Source of the DNA: SB15 sp964639245
GTDB lineage: Bacteria > Chloroflexota > Anaerolineae > Aggregatilineales > J027
Length of the DNA stretch: 64,000 nucleotides
Assembly (NCBI GenBank): GCA_964639245.1
Contig: CAZXCU010000019.1
Location: 1-64,000 of the forward strand
Direction: 5' to 3'
Below, in pieces: positions 54,695-62,984 of the stretch. A program made the translations under genes and the position numbers. The notes under the pieces were generated by a model. The model was given only the letters and a program-made list of their open reading frames with translations. It searched no databases and was not told the DNA's origin. The number at the start of each line of letters is the position of its first letter. Within the stretch, counting starts at the first letter, position 1.

Positions 54695-55591
54695 CTATTT
54701 AGGCATGGTCTCGGCTAACAACCCTCTTATAGTATTAATTAAATTTATTAAACTCTTTTCATATGCTGTACCTAGTCTAATATCAATCCATTGGGCAGTG
54801 GCAAATCCAAATGGTACCGAGTCTTGTTCGCTCCCTTTGGCTAGAATAGGAAAAATTTTTTTGTTATGCAATTCTGCAAAATCTAATTCAGCACGAACCC
54901 ACTTGGACTTGGCAGCAGTTGGTGACAAAATAACCACTAAGCAACGAGAAGCTAGAATGGCTTCTTCGATTTCTGTTTTCCATGACGATGACCCGATTTC
55001 AATGCCTATGTCTGTCCATATCTTGAAGCCATGTTCGCTCAAAGTTGTTTGAACTTTTTCCATTATCTGAACATCATCGCGGCTATAACTAAGGAATATT
55101 TCATGTGTTTTAGTAATTATTCCTTTTTGGGTTTCTTGATAAGATGATAGCTGCGTTGCGATGTCAGTATGATCCTTGAAATCGCTAACCTTTTGATTGT
55201 CTCCTTTCTGATCTTGAGGATCTACGATGAGTTTCAGTCGCCTATAAAACTCACCATTAGGAAGGCTGCCATTGCGTGCATCTACATACTCAAAGGGAAT
55301 TAATAAGTCGAATTGCTGTCCTGTCAATAGGATAGGGAGAATAGGTTTGTTGTATCGTTGACCTAATATGAGTTGAGCCTCAACCCATTGCGATTTCTCG
55401 GAATCAGGGGTCATGACTACTACAAGAGCCGAACAGTCTTTAACACCTTCGGCGATAGTTTTTGTCCAAGGCTCAGCACTTGCTTTAATCTCATCAATCC
55501 ACACATCAAACCCGTGCTTACGAATATCTTCAGCAAGTTTATTTGCGTAGTCTCCATCATTTCGACTGAATGAAATAAATATATGGCTCAT
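54695..55591 (-). CDS. Tandem TIR-TIR protein
   Basis: This 298-residue protein consists of two TIR domains. The first (about 1-120) has HIFISFSRNDGDYANKLAED, FDVWIDEIKASAEPW and SQWVEAQLILGQRYNKPILP. The second (about 162-290) has EIFLSYSRDDVQIMEKVQTT, FKIWTDIGIEIGSSSW and SKWVRAELDFAELHNKKIFPI. In the second, Glu in WVRAELDFA fits the NADase Glu; in the first, Glu in WVEAQLILG is displaced by one turn and the position holds Gln. Only the second may be catalytic. There is no sensor domain. The gene is convergent with the topoisomerase chimera, with stops abutting. SD AGGATTTTTT precedes the ATG. Confidence 0.82.
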   Translation of the reverse strand: MSHIFISFSRNDGDYANKLAEDIRKHGFDVWIDEIKASAEPWTKTIAEGVKDCSALVVVMTPDSEKSQWVEAQLILGQRYNKPILPILLTGQQFDLLIPFEYVDARNGSLPNGEFYRRLKLIVDPQDQKGDNQKVSDFKDHTDIATQLSSYQETQKGIITKTHEIFLSYSRDDVQIMEKVQTTLSEHGFKIWTDIGIEIGSSSWKTEIEEAILASRCLVVILSPTAAKSKWVRAELDFAELHNKKIFPILAKGSEQDSVPFGFATAQWIDIRLGTAYEKSLINLINTIRGLLAETMPK

Positions 55592-55769
55592 AAAAAATCC
55601 TCATGAAGGATACTGCTTAATTTTACTCTACCTGCTACGATTTCAACATCATTTGTCAAATCCCTAAACACGCCCTGACCTTCTCAGTCGTTACGCTTAT
55701 TCGCTAGAGGCATAGTAACTATTGGTCAGCTTCCCAACACTGACGAATTTCGAGAAGGAACCAAGAGAA

Positions 55770-57767
55770 ATGCAGAACACCCTCAAAGCAGAAAGACAAC
55801 AATGGCAGGTTGATTTGAATGAACATGTGACCCATCTCCCGCCCTATGTCACGGCGGAATATCGCTCCACGGAAAACGCCGAAGGGATTGCGCCTGTCCG
55901 GTTGCGCCCGGAGGGGGAAGACACTGGCGCGATGTATGGCTTGGAAGTCTCCGCACCGGATGACACGGGTGCGGTCAGACTCGCGGCCATCAAAACATTT
56001 GACAGCGACATCCTGCACAAGCCAGTGACTGAAAGTGCCATCCTGAAAACCTACCACCCATCGGATTACGACGAGTCTGTCTCTTATCTTGATCCGCGCA
56101 GCGAAGCCCTGTCGGATGCCCGTGCGCTGGTTTATGAATGGGGGCGTCATGACCTCGATCATGCGATGGGATCGGCACTGCTGCTGGCACAGGAGAACGG
56201 TTTTAAGGGAGACACCCTGTTTGAGCAGGGCCCCGCCGATACGTTTGTCTCGGTGCCGGATGCTCGTCGTCTTGAAACCATCCAGACCGAACGGGAATGG
56301 GAACGCGACGCGGAAATCTTCGGTTCGAATGGGTATCGCATTCCGCGTCCTGAAGATTTGACTCATGCCCGCGAAATCGGGCGGTATGGGGTTGATTCTG
56401 AAATCGAGCCGGGACAGTTCTACGGGGTCACGGTGCGGGAAGCCCATCTTGGTGCGGCGCCTGATCCAAATTATCCGCCTGTGTATGTGGTGGAAGGTAT
56501 CAAAGCGTGGCTGGATAAAGAATCCAACGCCGTCGGGTCTGAAACTGTCACCCTGGCTGTGCGGGGTAATCGGGAGGCGAGCATAGAAGTCGCCGATGAA
56601 CTGGCTGACGAGCCAGACTTTTCAAGCCGATTGGAACACATGGAAACACTCGCTCATCATGCGGCGGTGCAGAATCACCGTCTAACACTGCCTTTACTGG
56701 GAGAAGCACCTGCCGATCATCTCAACTTGAATTTGCGTCATGAGGGATTGTTCACACAGGGCCCACCTGATCCCGTGCGGTTAACTCTGGATGAAGAAGC
56801 GAGTTGGGATTTTCCAGAGGTTGTCCCGCCCGATGAGAAATCGCCCATCGCCCGGAACTATAGCCGCACGATTGGTGAATCTGCCTATGATCTGCCGCTG
56901 GAAGCAGGACAGTCTTATGCTTTTCAGGCACGGCGGATTGAGGAATTAGAGCATCGCGTAGCCGCTTATGGCGTGGATGCGCTGGCCGTCGAAGCGGTCA
57001 AACGCTGGGATACTGATGGGGAACAGCAGCAGGAAGTCGTCACGCTGGGCATTTATTATGACCGTGATGAGGCTCGCCACGAAGTGGACACCTATGTGGA
57101 TCTGGCGGAACGCGAAGGGATTCAAGCCGCCATGAGCCGGGCGGCGGTACTGGCGGATGCCCAACGGATTCCGCAGGTGGTTGATGACGCGGAGCAACTA
57201 GGCCTTCACCTTAACCCGGAGGTGCGTTACGGCCCGATGTTCACACAGGGGCCAGATGATCCCTTCCTCTCTGAACGCGAAATCGACGCTATTGTTACGC
57301 AGTATAGCGAAGCCAATCCCGCACATCATCGCCTCTCGTTGGAAGTGGTACCCGTTGAGAACAAAAGCGGGCAGGTGTTAGGTCATTCGGTGGTCGCACT
57401 GGATGCGGTTTGGGATCATGAGGAAAGTTCCCATGAATTGGAAGAAGCCCACAGTGTCGTTGCTTATGAACTGGCGCAATTCGAGGATCGGGCGGCGGCG
57501 ACCAACTACCTGCTGGAATTGTCGGAATATATGGACAAGCGAGAGATTGTTCATGAGGGAACAAATATCAACCCTGCCGTAGATTTTGTGAAGGGTGTGC
57601 AGGATGCGAATGGTTTGAGTGACCACCAGCAGTGGCTCCCTCCCCATGAGGTTGGACACTTGGCTGAGGGCGAATGGGCACTCCGTCATGAGCCGGCTGA
57701 TTTTAAGCCGCTGACTATAGCGGAGCCTCACCTGCTCGAAGTTGCTATGCCCGATCTGGATTTATAA
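55770..57767 (+). CDS. Large acidic protein with three internal repeats
   Basis: This protein of about 665 residues belongs to no family I recognise. Three copies of the motif LF-x-QGP-x-D occur (nt about 56217, 56748 and 57238): TLFEQGPADTFVSV, GLFTQGPPDPVRL and MFTQGPDDPFLSE. Each follows a helical stretch rich in Ala and His (YEWGRHDLDHAMGSALLLAQ; LEHMETLAHHAAVQNH; AEREGIQAAMSRAAVLADAQ) and precedes a strand-rich part (GVTVREAHLGAAPDPNYPPVYVVEG). The protein thus appears to be three modules of about 170 residues. No signal peptide is visible, so it is probably cytoplasmic. The nearby topoisomerase chimera carries one similar module. It may be an element-specific DNA-processing or structural protein. 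Confidence 0.65.
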   Translation: MQNTLKAERQQWQVDLNEHVTHLPPYVTAEYRSTENAEGIAPVRLRPEGEDTGAMYGLEVSAPDDTGAVRLAAIKTFDSDILHKPVTESAILKTYHPSDYDESVSYLDPRSEALSDARALVYEWGRHDLDHAMGSALLLAQENGFKGDTLFEQGPADTFVSVPDARRLETIQTEREWERDAEIFGSNGYRIPRPEDLTHAREIGRYGVDSEIEPGQFYGVTVREAHLGAAPDPNYPPVYVVEGIKAWLDKESNAVGSETVTLAVRGNREASIEVADELADEPDFSSRLEHMETLAHHAAVQNHRLTLPLLGEAPADHLNLNLRHEGLFTQGPPDPVRLTLDEEASWDFPEVVPPDEKSPIARNYSRTIGESAYDLPLEAGQSYAFQARRIEELEHRVAAYGVDALAVEAVKRWDTDGEQQQEVVTLGIYYDRDEARHEVDTYVDLAEREGIQAAMSRAAVLADAQRIPQVVDDAEQLGLHLNPEVRYGPMFTQGPDDPFLSEREIDAIVTQYSEANPAHHRLSLEVVPVENKSGQVLGHSVVALDAVWDHEESSHELEEAHSVVAYELAQFEDRAAATNYLLELSEYMDKREIVHEGTNINPAVDFVKGVQDANGLSDHQQWLPPHEVGHLAEGEWALRHEPADFKPLTIAEPHLLEVAMPDLDL

Positions 57768-57779
57768 AACGGTATTTTG

Positions 57780-57831
57780 TGATCCTTTCGCATGACAAGG
57801 TAGTATATCCGCTAATATCACGAAAGGATCA
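57780..57831. repeat. Perfect 11-bp inverted repeat
   Basis: TGATCCTTTCG (57780-57790) and CGAAAGGATCA (57821-57831) are separated by 30 nt, just after the stop of the repeat protein. It may be a terminator lacking a T run, a protein-binding site or part of an element end. Confidence 0.7.
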
Positions 57832-57972
57832 AATTACTAAACCCATTCTACTCATTATAGAATTATCCTTGCATATCATTAATTATAGTAAAAATTAGGG
57901 AGTCTACCAGTAATAAATTCGATTGTCTTTTGTTTATAGGGCGAGTAGCAAGGTTTGTGCTGTATACTGTTG

Positions 57973-58614
57973 TTATATTTTTCTTCCATACCCCAAATAT
58001 TTTTGGAAAATAGTATCAATTTGCGTTTTTGGCATTGTGTTGCTCAGTGCCTGAAGTCTTATTTCATCATTAGATGAATCAATGTCAGTCCATCCTCGAG
58101 GAAACCCTAATTCTTCTTCTATATCTTCGAGAGATAGGTTGAGTTTCGCTAAGTTTTTAACCGTATAATATTGTTCTGGATCAATGTCTGGTCCGAATTT
58201 TTTGTAGCACCCATATAAAATATTTACCAATAGCTTAATATACTCTTCAGATGCAGCAACTACATCAAATTGAAAAGGAGCATCCGAAAAATAGTAGAGA
58301 ATGTTTCCCTGTAAAATGCTGCCTTTGGCTATGGGATTCACTCCCAAGTGTTGAGATTCATTCCTGACATTGACAAAATAGCTCGCCAGTTCATTACTTT
58401 TTAGCTCTTCCTGTCTCTCTTTGTACCAGTCTGAGAAACCTTCAACACCTGCCAAGACTGCCTGCATTGCAAATGTAACACTTCTAGCAGCTGAGACGAA
58501 CGCGCTAAAGTAGAATCTCATTTCAGCCATATTCGCATCTATTTCCTGCATTTTTTCAAGGAAAAAATCTGCTTCGAATACTTTCTCATCTACTAAATCA
58601 AATGATCTCGCCAT
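57973..58614 (-). CDS. Hypothetical protein, helical
   Basis: This 213-residue protein is not assigned to a named family. The N-terminal half is a long helical stretch (FYFSAFVSAARSVTFAMQAVL, FSDWYKERQEEL, YFVNVRNESQHLG) reminiscent of HEPN-like four-helix proteins. The element R-N-x-x-x-H in VRNESQHLG fits the R-x4-H HEPN RNase motif loosely. The C-terminal half ends GWTDIDSSNDEIRLQ. It is AT-rich compared with neighbours and stands alone on the minus strand. A toxin or abortive-infection role is conceivable from the HEPN-like pattern but is only a suggestion. Confidence 0.6.
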   Translation of the reverse strand: MARSFDLVDEKVFEADFFLEKMQEIDANMAEMRFYFSAFVSAARSVTFAMQAVLAGVEGFSDWYKERQEELKSNELASYFVNVRNESQHLGVNPIAKGSILQGNILYYFSDAPFQFDVVAASEEYIKLLVNILYGCYKKFGPDIDPEQYYTVKNLAKLNLSLEDIEEELGFPRGWTDIDSSNDEIRLQALSNTMPKTQIDTIFQKYLGYGRKI

Positions 58615-58781
58615 TTACAATCTCGAATTATTCTAACCAGTCACATCATTTATATCATGGTTTCGTTAGCTTATCCAACAATGTCTCTCTTGAGAACTTG
58701 AAATTGTTCAAACTCCTGACCGGGTAAAGCAGATTCAACAGTTACGCTTCATCTGTATTTAGCTAGGTTCTTGAGGGTTCT

Positions 58782-59690
58782 GTGCACAACGAAGCTTTGC
58801 CTGTTCCGTCCCCGAACTCGACTGATGGCGGCATCTACTCCATCGGCTATAACGGCTGGGGTGGAGTCAATGGTTTGTCCCGGATGTTCGATGCGCTGGA
58901 ATCTGAAGGCGTGACCATTGTGGTGGATACCCGCAACAGCGACTTTCGCGCCCGCTACAGTTTTGATCAGCTTGCAGCGGCAACCCGTGAGCGTCAGGGG
59001 CAAGATGACAAGCCCATGCGCTATGCTCATCGTCCAGCCCTTGCGGGCAAACCCAAAGATCTCTGGGAATACACCGATGCAGGACAGGCGGATTATACGA
59101 CCATGGATCAGCGCCCTGAAGCCATCGCCGCCCTGGAGGGGATGGCCGCTGCCGCCCGTCAGGGGGAACGCATTGCACTGCTCTGTGCCTGCAAAGACAC
59201 CCATACCTGCCACCGGACACGCTGGTTGGCCGCGTCGCTGGAGAAACGGGGAATCGATGTCGGACACATTGAACCCGGTGAATGGAATTATGATCGCTAC
59301 ACTGAACAGGGGGAGCGCGAACTGTACACAGTTACGCCACATTCCAAGCTGCCTGATTTACCTGATTACAGTGATCTCAACTGGGCGGAACGGCAGGCGT
59401 ATTGGAACGAGCGCAGCAAGCCTAAGCCCGTGCCACAGGATTACCAATCGCCCACAGCGACCAAACCACTCCCCTCAGAACCAAGCCAGATTCTCATTGC
59501 GGGCAGCATGAACGCCAACAATGCCCAATTGAATTATGCTTCTGCGCTGGTAGTACGTGCTGCTGAAATCGGCGCACAGATTCACGTTGCGGACAACGAG
59601 CAGGGGGTAGATGCGCGGGTGGTCGAAATAGCCAACAGCATAGCCCAAGTGGAACGCATATTTTATCTATTGGGTTGGAAGGCGATCTGA
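58782..59690 (+). CDS. DUF488 protein with truncated SLOG-like C-terminus
   Basis: This 302-residue protein begins with a DUF488 domain (about 15-160): IYSIGYNGWGG, VVDTRNSDFRAR and the Cys/His motif LLCACKDTHTCHRTRWLA. A Pro-rich linker follows, then a Rossmann-like start (ILIAGSMNANNAQLNYASAL and GAQIHVADNEQGVDARVVEI), typical of SLOG-type nucleotide-binding folds. The C-terminal dozen residues (VERIFYLLGWKAI) are read across the join with a WD40 gene remnant in another frame, so the SLOG domain is cut short. The start is GTG at 58782 after GAGGG. DUF488 and SLOG proteins are thought to handle nucleotide ligands; no reaction is known here. Confidence 0.7.
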   Translation: MHNEALPVPSPNSTDGGIYSIGYNGWGGVNGLSRMFDALESEGVTIVVDTRNSDFRARYSFDQLAAATRERQGQDDKPMRYAHRPALAGKPKDLWEYTDAGQADYTTMDQRPEAIAALEGMAAAARQGERIALLCACKDTHTCHRTRWLAASLEKRGIDVGHIEPGEWNYDRYTEQGERELYTVTPHSKLPDLPDYSDLNWAERQAYWNERSKPKPVPQDYQSPTATKPLPSEPSQILIAGSMNANNAQLNYASALVVRAAEIGAQIHVADNEQGVDARVVEIANSIAQVERIFYLLGWKAI

Positions 59691-59836
59691 AAGTGTGGGA
59701 TGCGACATCCGGCATAGAGCTAGCTATGTATGCGCTAGGAGATGCAAATAGTGCGTTCTTCGGCCCAGATGGAACGCGAATCGCTTTCGAAGATGACAAG
59801 CAGGTGTTCATTTGGGGTGTGCCGTTGAGGGATTGA
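59675..59836 (+). pseudogene. C-terminal remnant of a WD40-repeat protein
   Basis: A frame of 53 codons starting within the end of the DUF488-SLOG gene reads LEGDLKVWDATSGIELAM, then FFGPDGTRIAFEDDKQVF and IWGVPLRD before a stop. This is the last blade and a half of a WD40 propeller (V-W-D, S/G-PDG motifs), and no start or upstream blades are present. It marks a deletion or insertion join near 59650-59675. Confidence 0.75.
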
Positions 59837-59967
59837 GGCTGGCTTTTGGCTTTCCCATCAGATGTGTTCTCTTCCTCCGCTATCGGGGCGGGAACGCATA
59901 ACCCTCTCGCACAACGCCGGCGTGGCGAATGTAAAGCGCGGGTCGCCTCCTCTTTCTCCGCTAGTCG

Positions 59968-59996
59968 GGTGGGGGAGCCTGCTATGCTCCCCCACC
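59968..59996 (-). terminator. GC-rich hairpin after minus-strand HTH operon
   Basis: GGTGGGGGAGC and GCTCCCCCACC form a perfect 11-bp stem with a 7-nt loop. It lies 35 nt beyond the stop of the small minus-strand gene and could terminate that operon. A T run is lacking. Confidence 0.55.
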
Positions 59997-60031
59997 TGTT
60001 TCGTCTAGTCTGCGGGCGATTTCCCGCGATG

Positions 60032-60202
60032 TTAGCGCACCACCATGCCCGTAATCCACTGCGGGTACTTGCTAATGGTGACGTTCTTGAAATACTCCCG
60101 TTGAGGCTTTGCACCCGCGAGCGCTTCGATCACCTTGATGGCTTTTCGGCGAGCCTCGATTCGTTGCTGCTGGGTGAGGAGTTGGATGAGTTCAAGCATC
60201 AT
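60032..60202 (-). CDS. Small protein downstream of HTH gene
   Basis: This 56-residue protein starts with ATG-ATG after GGGAGAGGATC. The sequence is a basic amphipathic start (LELIQLLTQQQRIEARRKAIKV) and a short tail. It lies 10 nt after the HTH gene stop, so it is probably in the same operon. No family is recognised. Confidence 0.45.
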   Translation of the reverse strand: MMLELIQLLTQQQRIEARRKAIKVIEALAGAKPQREYFKNVTISKYPQWITGMVVR

Positions 60203-60212
60203 GATCCTCTCC

Positions 60213-60464
60213 CTAGTGTTGCCGACCCCGCAAAATCTGATGCACCCTTTGCTGGGAAACCCGAAACGCCCGCGCCAGCTCCGGCACGGACTCACCTGCC
60301 GCGTAGCGCCGCCGAATCGCCTCATTGCGGGCGGTTTTCTGCGGGATTTTGTTGGAGATAGGGGTAGGTGGCAGGGTTTCGTCGCCATAAAGCAGCTTAA
60401 GGATGCGCTGAGTGGCACCCTCAAGGGTGTGTACGGAGTTGCCCCATACGGGGGTAAAACCCAT
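60213..60464 (-). CDS. Small HTH protein, element regulator
   Basis: This 83-residue protein ends in a helix-turn-helix (ARNEAIRRRYAAGESVPELA followed by RAFRVSQQRVHQILRG), similar to resolvase or Mor-type HTHs. It is a paralogue of the plus-strand HTH protein at 60412-60672, with the same RYAAGES/RFAAGET, ELA-x-AF and Q-RV-x-QI pattern. The start is uncertain; ATG at 60464 has only a weak ribosome-binding site. It is probably a regulator of the ParA/ParB side of the element. Confidence 0.6.
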   Translation of the reverse strand: MGFTPVWGNSVHTLEGATQRILKLLYGDETLPPTPISNKIPQKTARNEAIRRRYAAGESVPELARAFRVSQQRVHQILRGRQH

Positions 60465-60672
60465 ATCACGCCCACAGATAAAAAGGGCTGTTTTTGACCT
60501 CTTGGATTATTTCTTTGGTGCTTTATCAGCCCGTCCGACGAGTAAAACTGCCTTAGCTGCCCGCAATGGGCATATTATGGGGCGGTTTGCGGCAGGGGAA
60601 ACGATTGATGAATTAGCGAAAGCATTTGGTCTAACCTACCAAAGGGTTTACCAGATTGTTCGCAGTCAATAG
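60412..60672 (+). CDS. Small HTH protein, paralogue of minus-strand HTH
   Basis: This 86-residue frame ends with the same HTH type (GRFAAGETIDELAKAFGLTY, then QRVYQIVRSQ). The GTG start at 60412 follows AAGGA but places the N-terminus over the 5' end of the opposite gene. A TTG inside (LLDYFFG) is an alternative. The upstream part is unlike any domain. The gene sits directly before parA. Confidence 0.55.
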   Translation: MAPSRVCTELPHTGVKPISRPQIKRAVFDLLDYFFGALSARPTSKTALAARNGHIMGRFAAGETIDELAKAFGLTYQRVYQIVRSQ

Positions 60673-60692
60673 CGAATACCGCGGCAACAGGT

Positions 60693-60720
60693 TGCTTATC
60701 CTAGTAGAAAAGGATAAGCA
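60693..60720 (+). promoter_or_regulatory. Perfect hairpin covering the parA ribosome-binding site
   Basis: TGCTTATCCT and AGGATAAGCA form a 10-bp perfect inverted repeat with an 8-nt loop. The SD AAGGA of parA lies in its right arm and the ATG is 2 nt further. It could be an operator for ParA autoregulation in DNA form, or an RNA hairpin that masks the ribosome-binding site. Confidence 0.7.
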
Positions 60721-60722
60721 CA

Positions 60723-61559
60723 ATGACAACCCCAACCGTTGTTCTCACCAACAACAAAGGCGGCGTGGGCAAGACCACGACGACCACGAACTTTGCCTAT
60801 GGCTTGTGCCAGAGTTTGAAACAGGCAGGTGCAGCTAATCCCCGTGTTTTGGTTGTGGATACCGATTCACAAGCACACGCGACACTCACTGCCACAGGGA
60901 CAAAGGATTACAACCGCCACAACAGCTTGTGTGCCGTACTCGGTGCGGAACGCAAAGAGGTGGCGGAAGTCCTCAGCCGTGTGATTGTGGAAAGTCACTG
61001 GCTGCCTGAACTCCACGTCCTGCCTTCCTCATCCGAACTCGAAGCCACTGAGCGTGAACTCTTCAGTACACCGGGTGCGCCCTATCGCCTCGCGGATACT
61101 TTGAGTGTCATCCGTCATCACTACACCGCTATTGTCATCGATACCCGCCCATCCTTCTCATTAATGACAGAGATGGGCTTGTTGGCGGCTTCTGATGCGG
61201 TCATCACCCTCGAACCACGTTATCTCGAAACTGTTGGTCTACAGTCCGTCATCAACAAAATCTACGAAATCCGCGAAGGCTGGCGGCATCCTGATCTGCG
61301 CTTAAGCGGGATCGTCATCACCAAATTTGATCGCCGTGTGAAAGGGCATCAGGAGATGGTGGAAAATCTGCGCCAGCATCCGAATTTGGGCAAGTTGGTG
61401 TGCGGAGTCATCCCTGCCAATGAAGCCGTTGCCTATGCCCATCGCAGCCACCTCAGCATCTATGCCTATGATCCCACTAGCCCGGCCAGTCATGCCTATG
61501 CTCAGATGGTCGGTTGGATGTTCAAGCGGCTGTTTGTCGCGGATGCGGAGCCTGCCTGA
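60723..61559 (+). CDS. parA: ParA-type partition ATPase
   Basis: This 278-residue protein has a deviant Walker A (NNKGGVGKTTTTTNFA, about 9-24), a Walker A' region (LVVDTDSQAHATLT), and Walker B (IVIDTRPSF, with Arg in place of the usual Pro). A C-terminal region typical of ParA/Soj follows (LRLSGIVITKFDRRVKGHQEM, and LVCGVIPANEAVAYAH). It segregates or positions the element DNA by ATP-dependent binding. It overlaps parB by one base (TGATG). It is small with no N-terminal HTH, like type Ib/chromosomal ParA. The gene is preceded by a hairpin that covers its ribosome-binding site. Confidence 0.88.
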   Translation: MTTPTVVLTNNKGGVGKTTTTTNFAYGLCQSLKQAGAANPRVLVVDTDSQAHATLTATGTKDYNRHNSLCAVLGAERKEVAEVLSRVIVESHWLPELHVLPSSSELEATERELFSTPGAPYRLADTLSVIRHHYTAIVIDTRPSFSLMTEMGLLAASDAVITLEPRYLETVGLQSVINKIYEIREGWRHPDLRLSGIVITKFDRRVKGHQEMVENLRQHPNLGKLVCGVIPANEAVAYAHRSHLSIYAYDPTSPASHAYAQMVGWMFKRLFVADAEPA

Positions 61560-62746
61560 TGCCACCCAAACACAATGGCCCCAATCGTACTTTAGACATC
61601 CTTTCTAGCATTGGCGATCAGGAATTTATGGGATCTGAGGTGATGCAGAACCTACGCGATCACGGACTGCGGGTAGAACGGATTGCTATCTCCCTCATTC
61701 GTCCCGATGCTGCTCAGTCGCGTCGGGTGCTGCCTGAGACGATTCACCGTACTTTCCACAATCAGGAAATCACACCCGTACAGGCACTGAAGCAGTATAT
61801 CGAAAAGGTGCGGATCATCGCCCGCCAGAAAGGGCGACCTTTCGAGAGCCTCTTAGATTTGCTCATCACGGGTGAAGAGAGTGACGAGGCGGTTGAACTC
61901 ACACCCCCTGAACAGGATTTGCGCGACCTAACCAACTTGTCTGTGACCTTACGCAGTGATGGTCAGGTCAATCCATTAACGATTGTGGATCGCACAACAG
62001 GGGCAGTGCCGAACTATGTGATTGAAACGGGGGAACGTCGCTACTGGGCGAACTACATTGACATGGAATTCGTTCCGGGTTATCAGGGTGATGGCACAAT
62101 TCCGTGCATCATCTTACCGCCCGGTGAGGCTTCTGTCTTTCGTCAGGCAAAAGAAAATACCTCACGCTCTGGACTGAATGCGATTGCGATGGCGCGTCAG
62201 GTAGCTCTGCTGATCCTGTGGGTGCATGGCATCGAACCACCTAGAAGCATGATTTCCAATGACTTCTATCGTCAGGCTTTGGAGTATGACCTGCGTGACA
62301 AACGGGAGTACGTCCCCGATGTACTGTCAGCCCTCGGTGGTCTTCATAAATCCCAACTGCGCCGCTACAAGGCTTTGTTGAACCTATCCGACGAAGCAAT
62401 GGAACTCGCCGATCAGCATTCGATAGATGAATTCAAACTGCGTCCGGTGGTGCAATTACCCCCCGAACAGCATTATGAAATTGTGCGACAAACCGTGGAT
62501 TTCAACCTGACCAGTAAAGACGTGCGTGCGTTGTGTGAGGAGCCGTATTCTGGTAATCAGGAAGACACCCCAGCAAAAATACCCAGCCACGCTCGACGTT
62601 TTGCCCGTTCGGTGCTGACCGGCAACGATAAGGAAGTTCAACACCTTGTATGGGCATTAGTCGAGGCGGAAAGTAACCCAGAGGTGGTGCGAATTCGCTT
62701 GGAGGGTTTTATGCAATCGCTCGATAACTATCTGCGGAATCTATAA
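61559..62746 (+). CDS. parB: ParB-like protein
   Basis: This 395-residue protein begins at ATG overlapping the parA stop. It has a ParB/Srx-type core: SLIRPDAAQSRRVLPE (about 43-58), then a long insert, LRSDGQVNPLTIVDRTTG and VIETGERRYWANY (the G-E-R-R motif, about 158-163). A helical DNA-binding half follows, with QAKENTSRSGLNAIAMARQVALL in place of the usual EN-x-x-R-x-x-L-x-P-x-E-E-A segment, and VLSALGGLHKSQLRRYKALLNL as HTH. It is longer than most ParB proteins because of an insert of about 60 residues. It acts with ParA in partition. A perfect stem-loop overlaps its stop codon. Confidence 0.8.
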   Translation: MPPKHNGPNRTLDILSSIGDQEFMGSEVMQNLRDHGLRVERIAISLIRPDAAQSRRVLPETIHRTFHNQEITPVQALKQYIEKVRIIARQKGRPFESLLDLLITGEESDEAVELTPPEQDLRDLTNLSVTLRSDGQVNPLTIVDRTTGAVPNYVIETGERRYWANYIDMEFVPGYQGDGTIPCIILPPGEASVFRQAKENTSRSGLNAIAMARQVALLILWVHGIEPPRSMISNDFYRQALEYDLRDKREYVPDVLSALGGLHKSQLRRYKALLNLSDEAMELADQHSIDEFKLRPVVQLPPEQHYEIVRQTVDFNLTSKDVRALCEEPYSGNQEDTPAKIPSHARRFARSVLTGNDKEVQHLVWALVEAESNPEVVRIRLEGFMQSLDNYLRNL

Positions 62747-62773
62747 ATGGTTGCCGCACGGCAACCATTTATA
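62742..62773. repeat. Perfect 14-bp stem-loop at parB stop
   Basis: TATAAATGGTTGCC and GGCAACCATTTATA pair perfectly around a GCAC loop. The left arm includes the parB stop TAA. It may be a terminator (no T run), or a ParB-binding centromere-like site. Confidence 0.75.
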
Positions 62774-62984
62774 GGATGAGGGGTAATGAAACCAATAGCG
62801 CGTAGTCCACCATAAGGCAACTCCCTTTTAGCTAACTGGGGTCAGGCGGCTCTAGCGACGCTGCGATACACATGGCTAGACACCTCGTATTGTAGTACGC
62901 CCCTCGTCTGACTGCAACAACTGTAAAGGTCATTTTTCAGATTTTCATGATCTGAGGTTAGTTTAGTTTTGCTTGGAGTCAGAA

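Noticed and set aside
59846..60361. 171-codon plus-strand and 206-codon minus-strand frames near 60 kb
   Set aside because: Shadows of the HTH operon and the DUF488 gene; composition is unlike a protein.
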